5,197 nucleotides of DNA, taken from the NCBI GenBank assembly GCA_947311175.1, contig CAMZKK010000003.1, positions 1 through 5,197 on the forward strand. The letters run 5' to 3'. Origin of the DNA: an uncultured Planctomycetota bacterium (lineage in GTDB: Bacteria > Planctomycetota > SZUA-567 > JAFGNG01). Every line of letters starts with the position of its first letter. Position 1 is the stretch's first letter. The notes beneath the pieces were generated by a model, which saw nothing but the letters and a program-made list of their open reading frames with translations, ran no database searches and was not told the DNA's origin. Below, in pieces: positions 1 to 5,197 of this stretch. Both the position numbers and the translations under genes were made by a program.

Positions 1-2
1 CT

Positions 3-458
3 ACAGAGCAGGAAGATGCAACCGATGTCGAAATGATTCAATTCAATCTAAGCACGAATGCAACTGAAGATGCAGATATCAATAGTCTCACCCTTAGCAT
101 TATTGGCACAGGAAATGATGCAACAGATATTACTGCGTCGTCGGTTAAATTATATAACGACAACGGCACTACTGCCGGCACTTGGGATGCAGGTGATACC
201 TTGATAGGAACAGGTAGTTGGAGCGGTGATAATGGTTCAATAACCTTTACCGGCACACCTCTAAAAACTATTCCTGCAAGCACCACTGAAGTTTGGTTGG
301 TAAAGATGGATTTTAACGGTAATGCGGTAAATTCCGATACCTTCCAAGTCAATCTTGTCGCTAATTCAAATGTTGATGCGGTTGGGGTAACGAGTTCTAA
401 TGCCATGGCAGTTAGCGGTGCACCGGTTAGCGGAGGGACAAAAACAATTACGGCAACC
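3..458 (+). repeat. Beta-sandwich repeat copy 0 (5' truncated)
   Basis: Residues 1-152. This copy lacks only the first 15 or so residues of the unit, which lie before the window. It opens at the DVEMIQFNLS strand, which matches DVEAVQIKL in the next copy. The loop reads LYNDNGTTAGTWDAGDTLIG (residues 50-69), a variant in which the D-x-N-x-N-G-x-F-D spacing is changed. W98 lies in the conserved Trp strand (TTEVWLV). With copy 3 it shares the NDNGTT, GDTLI and TIPASTT motifs, so these two are closer to each other than to the rest. It ends with the T-K-T-I-T strand that closes most units. Confidence 0.85.
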
Positions 459-3400
459 GGCACATTAACTCTTGATGCAGGAGATAATAATCCAACCGCA
501 AGCAGTGAGTCAAGTGGTGCACAAGATGTTGAAGCTGTCCAAATAAAACTAACTGCCGGTAATAATGAAGATGTTAAGATTACACAGATTATTGTAGATG
601 CAATCAATCAAGGGGCAAATGATGGTAATGATGCAACCGATATAACCGGCGTGTCATTATATAGAGATGTCAATCATAACGGAATTTTTGATTCGGGAAC
701 AGATATTGGAATTTCCAGTAATAAAACCTATAGTGCAAATGATGGCACAGTCACCTTTGATTCTTTATCGGAAATTATTTCTGCTGGAGAGAATGAGGAA
801 TTACTTGTTGTTTATGATCTTAATTCTCAAGCGACAAATAATGAAAAATATCAGGCACAAATCACTACTGCAAATATTACTGCTATCGGAGTATCTACTG
901 CAAATGTGGTAACTACTATCGGAAGTTCTATTTCAGGTGGCATTAAATCAATAACTGCAGAAGGGACTTTAACTGCAAGTATTGGCGCATCAACTCCACC
1001 AAGTAGCAATGCGGCAAGTGATTCAGATGGGATTGCAGTTTTTCAAATAAAACTAACAGCTGATTCAATTGAAAATATTAATGTCTCTTCAATTAAATTT
1101 ACCGATTCAGGCTCAAACTCAGGCAACCTTGCAACCGAATTAAGTGCAGCTCGGTTATACAATGATGCGAATGGAAATGGGATATTTGACGGTGATTCAC
1201 AAATTGGAACATCTGGCAACATAAGTGGTTCAACAATTACTTTTTCCGGCCTTAATGAAGTCATTGATTTAGGCACAAGTGAAAATTGGTTGTTGGTTGT
1301 TGATTTTACTTCGTCTGCAATCAATCCCGATACCTTTAAATTTGGGATTAATGCAGCGGCTGATATTGATGTATCGGCATCTACGACAAATTCTGTTGCA
1401 GGTTCTTTTGCTATTCAAGGAAATATCATAACTATTTCAGATACTCCAAATTTGACGGTATCTCTCGGTAGTAATACTCCATCTACAAAAAATATGGCGA
1501 ATGATGAAAGTGATGTCACTGCCATTCAATTAAGTGTTGCCACCTCAATCTCTGCCGATGTGACGGTTAATTCAATTATATTTACTGCATTAGGAACGAT
1601 TAATGATGTTGATGATATTACGGCAAATAGTGTTGAGCTTTATAATGACAACGGAACAACCCTTGGTGTTTTTGATAGTGGCGACACCTTAATTAAAGGT
1701 GGTGGTACATTCTCAGCCGATAATGGAACAGTTGTTTTTTCAGGATTGAATAGAACCATCCCCGCAAGCACTACCCAAAAATGGCTGGTTGTCTTTGATG
1801 CATCCGGCTCAGGTTCGGGTGGTGAGACCTTTGCGATTAAGGTTAATGCCAGTAGCGATATAACTCTTGCTTCGGGAGATGTTTCCGGTAGTTTTCCTAT
1901 TGTCGGTAACGATACAACTATTTCAGATGTTGGAACTTTGACTGTTGCGATTGGCGACAATACTCCTGCAACGCAAAGTGTGGCAAATGATGCTTCAAAT
2001 GTTGAAGTTGTTCAAATAAAATTGAGCGCATCAGGCTCAGAAAATATCGGTGTCAGCTCAATTGCTTTTAGTATTGGCGGGACAATTAATGACAGCACAG
2101 ATGTAACTGCGTCTTCGGTAAAACCTTACCTTGATGCAAATGGCAATGGGGTTTTTGACAGTGGAGTTGATGCTCAGATTGGAAGTGCCGGTAGTTTTTC
2201 AGGGGATAACGGAACCATTACTTTTTCCGGTTTGACAGAAATAATCAATGCCGGAACCACCGAAAAATGGTTACTTGTTGAATCTCTTTCCGGCACGGCA
2301 AGTAACAATGAAACATTCAAAGGGATTTTAACTGCTACAACAAGTATTAATGCAATTGGAAAGACCTCACTAACGAGTATAATTCCGACCGGCACATTTC
2401 CCATCAATGGTAATGTAATGGATATTTCAAATGTCGGCTCGTTAAGTATCGGAGCGGGTGTGAATAATCCACAGGCAAGCACAATTAGTAATGCAGCAAC
2501 CGATTTGGAAATGTTGCAGGTTAAATTGACTGCAAGTGCAACCGAGGATATTGATATTACCGCAATTACTTTTACCGCATTCGGTTCGGCAGATGATAGC
2601 TCTGCTCCAACCGGTGACATTGTTGCGAATGGTGTTCGATTGTATAATGATGCCAACAACAACGGGATTTATGATTCAGGAATAGATACAATTATTAGTT
2701 CAGCCGGCAATTATTCCGCAGATAATGGGACGATTTCATTTTCAAATTTAACAGAAACGATTGATGCATCTTCTACTGAAAACTGGCTCTTGGTTTATTC
2801 TCTTGCCGGCTCTGCAACGGGAAGTGAAACCTTTTTTGTAAAGGTTGCGGAAAATTCATCTGTTACCGCTATCGGGGTCGATACTGCGGTTGGGATTACT
2901 CCTGCCGGTGCGCCGATTACCGGCAATACAATGACGATTAGTCCGAATGCAATCCTCACCGTTTCAACCGGAACAAACAATCCATCTGCGAGTAATGAAT
3001 ATAATAACGGAACCGATATTGCAATGTTGCAAGTGAAATTAAATGCCTCTGATTCAGGAAGTGATATTAATATCACTTCAATCAAGCTCACCGCATCCGG
3101 CACTGCCGACGACCGTTCGTCATCTTCTGGTGGCGATATTTCAAACAGTGGTGTTCGTCTTTATAATGATGTTAATAATAACGGAACATTTGAATCAGGA
3201 ACCGATGTTCTGCTTGGCTCTGGCAATTTCACTGCCGATAATGGCACAATCACCATCTCTGGTCTTAACGAAATTATTGACAATAACACTACTGAAAATT
3301 GGTTGTTGGTTATTGATTTAAGCGGAAGTGCTTCCGATGGCGAGACTTTTGTCGTTAAGGTTAATGACCCAACGGTTGATATTTCTGCTACTGAATCAGG

Positions 3401-5195
3401 TTCGGCACCCGCTCTAACCATTACCGGGGCAGCGGTTGTTGGTGCAACCAAAACAATCACTTCAGTAACTTCTGTTACATGGGACGGCTCTGATTCAGGA
3501 CTTTGGAGTGCAACCGCTAACTGGAATAATAATGTAATCCCTGGCTCTTCAATTGATGTTATTATTCCAGATGCCGGAACAACCCCCAACGACCCAACCG
3601 TTGATGTTGATGGTTTTGCAAAAATCATTGACTTGCAAGCAAACGGAGTGATGACGATTGGTGATTCTAAAACTCTAACCATTGCAAACAGTTCAACATT
3701 TAATGGTAGTTTTACAATGAATACCGGCTCTGTCCTTAAAATGGATAGTGCAAATCTTACCGCAAGCAGTTCATCCTCCTTTACCGTTAATGCCGGAGCT
3801 ACTATTCAGAATAATGGTTTGGGAATATTTACTTTAAACCTTGCCGGCAATGTTAATTTGGCAGGCACAAGTGGTAATCATATTAATATTAATAATTGCA
3901 ATCTTGTTTTCTCCGGCAGTGGCGGAGCAAGCGTCTCGGCTGATTATGTCTATCTGAATGGCATTACCGATGGTGGAACATATTTAACAATTATCGGTTC
4001 TGACTGGGGTGGGCATATTTTTGAAGGTTGGAGTTTTAAGGCTATTAGCGGTGGTTCTGATGAAGTTACGGTAAATATGAATAACTCTGCGGTTTCGGCA
4101 ACAATGACAAAATATAATACTTCATCCGGCTATATCGGAGGAGAGTCAACCGACCTCGATACTGCCGGCACGATAAATTGGAGTGTAACCTCTGCAATGA
4201 TTACTGAGTTTGATGCCATACCATTTGTCAAAAAAGATGGCATTGTTGTTCATTGGAAAACAGCCACCGAAACCTTTAATCAAGGGTTTAATCTTTATCG
4301 CCATAGAATAAGACGAAGCGGAAGAAAGATTCCTGACTTTAATGTAAAAAGCCCAGGTAAGTATTGGCGTAAAATAAATCGGAAGCTTTTGATTGGTAGT
4401 GGTGGTTCAACCGATATTCAAGAATATGCAATCGTTGATAAGTCGGCAAAAATAGATAATGACTATGCCTATATTGTTACCGATGTGGATATTAACAATA
4501 ATTCTGCTGTTCATTGCAAACCGGTAACTGCATCTTTAAAGACATTTAACGCCACAAAAAATAGGTTTGGAAAAAATGCTTCGGTTAAGAATAAAAATAC
4601 AACTGCAAAGATTAATGTCGTTGGTTTGACATCTAACTTGTCATCTGTTTTGTCATCTAATTTGTCATTGATAAATAACGATAGGGGGCTTAGATTGTTA
4701 GTCCTTATGCTACTTCTTTCAGTAGTCGGATTGTTGATAGCTAATAAAAAATATCGAATTAAAATAGCGTTATCAGCATTGACATCTTTGATTGTTTTAT
4801 CGGTAATGATAAAAACGAATGACAGTAAGCCACTTAAATCTAATGCCGAGATTGAGGTAGGAAATAAAGTGGTAACAAGTAAAGAAACTCCAGACATCTC
4901 AGAAGTAACTCTTAGTCAACCGTCAATGGACGGGGTCAAAAATCAACAGTTATATATAATGAGAGATAAAGCTCAACAGCCGGTTAATATTTTAAATATG
5001 CCAGAAGATTCAACAGTCGAGCAGATGGCATTTGCTCTTGAACAAAAGTTTGATGAAGAAAATTCATTTGCCAGTAGGATAAGCAAGACAAGGCAAAATA
5101 GGTTTAAACGAAGAAAATCTAAATGGCATAATATTGTCAGCAATAAACACAAAAGAAAGATTAAACTTTATTCTGAAATCAGTAACAAAATAAAT
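3..5195 (+). CDS. Giant repeat-containing surface protein, internal fragment open at both ends
   Basis: A single uninterrupted frame of 1731 codons spans the window, with neither start nor stop codon inside it. Order of parts: seven beta-sandwich-like repeats (residues 1-1154), a W/NW-signature domain with a solenoid-like stretch (1158-1399), an Fn3-like domain (1400-1511), a Ser/Leu linker (1542-1557), two hydrophobic segments (1563-1580 and 1588-1603) and a hydrophilic, finally basic tail (1604-1731). Only two cysteines are present (1299 and 1505), and the repeats are rich in Asn, Asp, Ser, Thr and Gly, as expected of an exported bacterial protein. The signal peptide would lie upstream and cannot be seen. 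No catalytic motif was recognised. Adhesion or a structural surface role is inferred from architecture only. Coding status rests on frame length, in-frame protein periodicity across about 3.4 kb, and recognisable domains. The exact family is unknown to me. Confidence 0.94.
459..962 (+). repeat. Beta-sandwich repeat copy 1
   Basis: Residues 153-320, 168 residues, starting at the GTLTLDAGDNNP boundary motif. It keeps the DVEAVQIKLTA strand and a good calcium-type loop, D222-V-N-H-N-G-I-F-D230, followed by SGTD. There is extra sequence before the NDATDIT motif (INQGANDG, residues 201-208). It departs from the other copies in two places: the otherwise invariant Trp of the TENWLLV strand is replaced by Glu (ENEELLV, residues 263-269), and the ADNGT turn is permuted to ANDGT. 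Both suggest relaxed constraint or a distinct contact surface in this copy. Confidence 0.88.
963..1445 (+). repeat. Beta-sandwich repeat copy 2 (shortened loop)
   Basis: Residues 321-481, 161 residues, the shortest full copy. The loop is D388-A-N-G-N-G-I-F-D396 followed by GDS instead of the usual SGTD, and the ADNGT turn is missing (NISGSTITFSG). W429 sits in the canonical SENWLLVVDF strand. Bases 1280-1298 here are identical to 3293-3311 in copy 6, the longest nucleotide match I found between copies. That is consistent with ancient duplication followed by protein-level conservation. Confidence 0.88.
1446..1931 (+). repeat. Beta-sandwich repeat copy 3
   Basis: Residues 482-643, 162 residues. 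The opening strand reads PNLTVSLGSNTP in place of GTLT. The loop is LYNDNGTTLGVFDSGDTLI (residues 546-564), the same variant type as copy 0. It is followed by FSADNGTVVFSG and then TIPASTTQKWLVVFD with W594. The match to copy 0 over this block suggests that the two descend from a common sub-type within the array. Confidence 0.88.
1932..2435 (+). repeat. Beta-sandwich repeat copy 4
   Basis: Residues 644-811, 168 residues, starting GTLTVAIGDNTPAT. It has the strands NVEVVQIKLSASGSENIGVS and STDVTASSVKPYLD. Here Pro708 replaces the Leu of the usual SVKLYND. The calcium-type loop is D711-A-N-G-N-G-V-F-D719, followed by SGVD. The block FSGDNGTITFSGLTEII leads into TTEKWLLV with W756. It ends with FPINGNVMDIS, the closing strand of the unit. 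Confidence 0.9.
2436..2948 (+). repeat. Beta-sandwich repeat copy 5
   Basis: Residues 812-982, 171 residues, starting GSLSIGAGVNNPQAS. It has DLEMLQVKLTASATEDIDIT and a longer loop between the FTAFGSADD strand and NGVRLYND (SSAPTGDIVA, residues 866-875). That insert is shared only with copy 6. The calcium-type loop is D883-A-N-N-N-G-I-Y-D891, followed by SGID. W928 lies in STENWLLVYSL. The nearest relative in the array is copy 6, which is adjacent, as expected from a tandem duplication. Confidence 0.9.
2949..3464 (+). repeat. Beta-sandwich repeat copy 6 (last)
   Basis: Residues 983-1154, 172 residues, starting AILTVSTGTNNPSAS. It has DIAMLQVKLNAS, then DINITSIKLTASGTADD, and the same longer loop as copy 5 (RSSSSGGDIS). 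The calcium-type loop is D1056-V-N-N-N-G-T-F-E1064, with Glu instead of the final Asp, which is conservative for metal binding. W1100 lies in TTENWLLVIDLSGSAS. It ends with VVGATKTIT, after which the sequence changes abruptly into the downstream domain. Confidence 0.9.
3474..4199 (+). other. W/NW-signature domain with beta-solenoid-like stretch
   Basis: Residues 1158-1399 of the large protein. The segment opens with W1160-D-G, W1168, N1173-W1174, then VIPGSSIDVIIPD. This resembles the W....NW..G.VP...D.V.I opening known from many secreted bacterial proteins that lead into right-handed beta-solenoids. Residues from about 1195 to 1320 have short alternating hydrophobic/Thr/Asn/Ser strands (KTLTIANSSTFNGSFTM, SVLKMDSANL, SFTVNAGATIQNNG, NVNLAGTSGNHININNCNL), consistent with solenoid rungs. 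The last part (IIGSDWGGHIFEGWSF onward) is globular-looking. It is probably a surface or ligand-facing module between the stalk and the anchor. Domain boundaries are approximate, and the solenoid call is inferred from pattern. Confidence 0.6.
4200..4535 (+). other. Fibronectin-III-like C-terminal domain with basic insertion
   Basis: Residues 1400-1511. The elements ITEFDA, GIVVHWKTATE (1413-1423), N-Q-GFNLYR (1426-1433), KYWRKIN (1453-1459), LLIGSGGS, then EYAIVD, DYAYIVTDVDINN (1487-1499) and H-C-KPVTA follow the order of a family I know from C-termini of secreted bacterial proteins: W.TA.E..N.GFNLYR, Y.KIN..LI, Y.Y...DVD..G, H.PV.A. In those proteins it precedes a sorting signal or the chain end. 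Here it carries a basic stretch (RHRIRRSGRK, residues 1433-1442) right after the GFNLYR strand. The role is probably structural, near the anchor. The domain identity comes from memory of the motif rather than a search. Confidence 0.72.
4626..4669 (+). repeat. 12-bp tandem repeat, about 3.7 copies, inside the coding frame
   Basis: Consecutive 12-mers read ttgacatctaac (4626), ttgtcatctgtt (4638), ttgtcatctaat (4650) and the start ttgtcatt (4662). The period is a multiple of three, so it adds tetrapeptides: LTSN, LSSV, LSSN, LSLI (residues 1542-1557). The stretch sits just before the first hydrophobic segment and probably acts as a flexible linker. It is the only short exact-period tandem repeat seen in the window. 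Confidence 0.85.
4689..4811 (+). other. Predicted membrane hairpin (two hydrophobic segments)
   Basis: Residues 1563-1580 form a Leu/Val/Ile-rich stretch preceded by D-R-G. Residues 1588-1603 form a second hydrophobic stretch. The six-residue connector K1582-K-Y-R-I-K1587 has four basic residues, so by the positive-inside rule it would be cytoplasmic, with both flanks outside the membrane. The second segment is short (16 residues) and contains Ser and Thr, so a single true span plus a hydrophobic flank is an alternative. This is the only strongly hydrophobic region in the window and probably anchors the protein. Confidence 0.7.
4812..5195 (+). other. Hydrophilic tail ending in a strongly basic stretch
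   Basis: Residues 1604-1731, still in the same open frame. The first part is mixed in charge, with acidic clusters such as FDEENS and DSTVEQM. From residue 1692 on it is dense in Arg and Lys (RFKRRKSKWH, KHKRKIK), with few acidic residues. I recognise no domain. It does not resemble an LPxTG, PEP-CTERM or T9SS sorting tail in the visible part. The final codons are AAC AAA ATA AAT followed by AA, and no stop is reached, so its length is unknown. Confidence 0.6.
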
Positions 5196-5197
5196 AA

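Noticed and set aside
667..3321. Forward off-frame open frames at 667-912 and 3043-3321
   Set aside because: Both overlap the main frame in another register, at corresponding places of repeat copies. Their products are low-complexity Leu/Ile-rich sequences without domain signs.
3..3464. CRISPR array or DNA-level direct repeats with period of about 500 bp
   Set aside because: The periodicity exists at protein level. The nucleotide copies are too diverged, with no constant repeat and spacer pattern and only short exact matches such as 1280-1298 with 3293-3311.
38..3682. Reverse-strand open frames at 38-607, 1043-1324, 1640-1960, 2174-2662, 2795-3103 and 3161-3682, some with similar-looking products
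   Set aside because: They are antisense shadows of the repeat array. Their mutual similarity is explained by the forward repeats read backwards. They recur at the repeat period, and each overlaps a clearly constrained forward frame.
3474..4199. Possible pectate-lyase-like enzyme because of the solenoid-like stretch
   Set aside because: No catalytic Asp, Arg or Lys cluster typical of polysaccharide lyases or glycosidases can be identified. There is no arginine at all between residues 1053 and 1400.
4511..4897. Reverse-strand frame of 128 codons under the membrane-hairpin region
   Set aside because: It lies wholly opposite the continuous forward frame. Its product resembles no family I know, and its hydrophobic parts arise from the AT-rich codons of the opposite strand.
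4812..5195. C-terminal sorting signal (LPxTG, PEP-CTERM or T9SS type)
   Set aside because: No LPxTG-, PEP- or T9SS-like motif is seen in the visible tail, and the hydrophobic segment is not close to the chain end because the frame continues at least 128 codons beyond it.
3..5195. Alternative genetic code with TGA read as an amino acid
   Set aside because: No TGA occurs in the main frame, so the window gives no evidence for recoding. The standard bacterial code explains the sequence.

Overview
The window lies entirely inside one protein-coding gene. In the forward reading frame whose codons start at base 3, there is no stop codon from base 3 to the last full codon at 5193-5195. That gives 1731 consecutive sense codons, open at both ends. 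I translated it line by line and found no frameshift. Both the start and the stop of the gene lie outside the window. No intergenic DNA, RNA gene, promoter or terminator is visible. Residue numbers below are window-relative: residue n starts at base 3n.

The product looks like a large exported, surface-exposed, repeat-built protein. Its layout is: (1) seven diverged copies, the first truncated by the window edge, of a Cys-free, Asn/Asp/Ser/Thr/Gly-rich beta-sandwich-like unit of about 161-172 residues (bases 3-3464). Most copies carry a loop resembling a calcium-binding D-x-N-x-N-G-x-F-D motif and a Trp-Leu-Val strand near the middle. (2) A segment opening with a W...NW...VIP...DVIIP signature and continuing as a beta-solenoid-like Thr/Asn/Ser-rich stretch (about 3474-4199). 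(3) A fibronectin-III-like domain of the HWKTATE...GFNLYR type often found near the C-termini of secreted bacterial proteins (about 4200-4533). (4) A Ser/Leu tetrapeptide repeat encoded by a 12-bp tandem repeat (4626-4669). (5) A hydrophobic hairpin, probably two membrane segments (4689-4811). (6) A tail of at least 128 residues whose last 40 are strongly basic, running off the window.

The source is probably an uncultivated, moderately AT-rich bacterium (roughly 40% G+C by eye) with long surface proteins. Such architectures are known from several candidate phyla and from Bacteroidota-, Omnitrophota- or Deltaproteobacteria-like genomes, but the sequence does not support a phylum call. The likely role is adhesion or cell-surface structure: a stalk of calcium-stabilised sandwiches ending in a membrane anchor. 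The function is inferred from architecture, and no enzyme motif was recognised.
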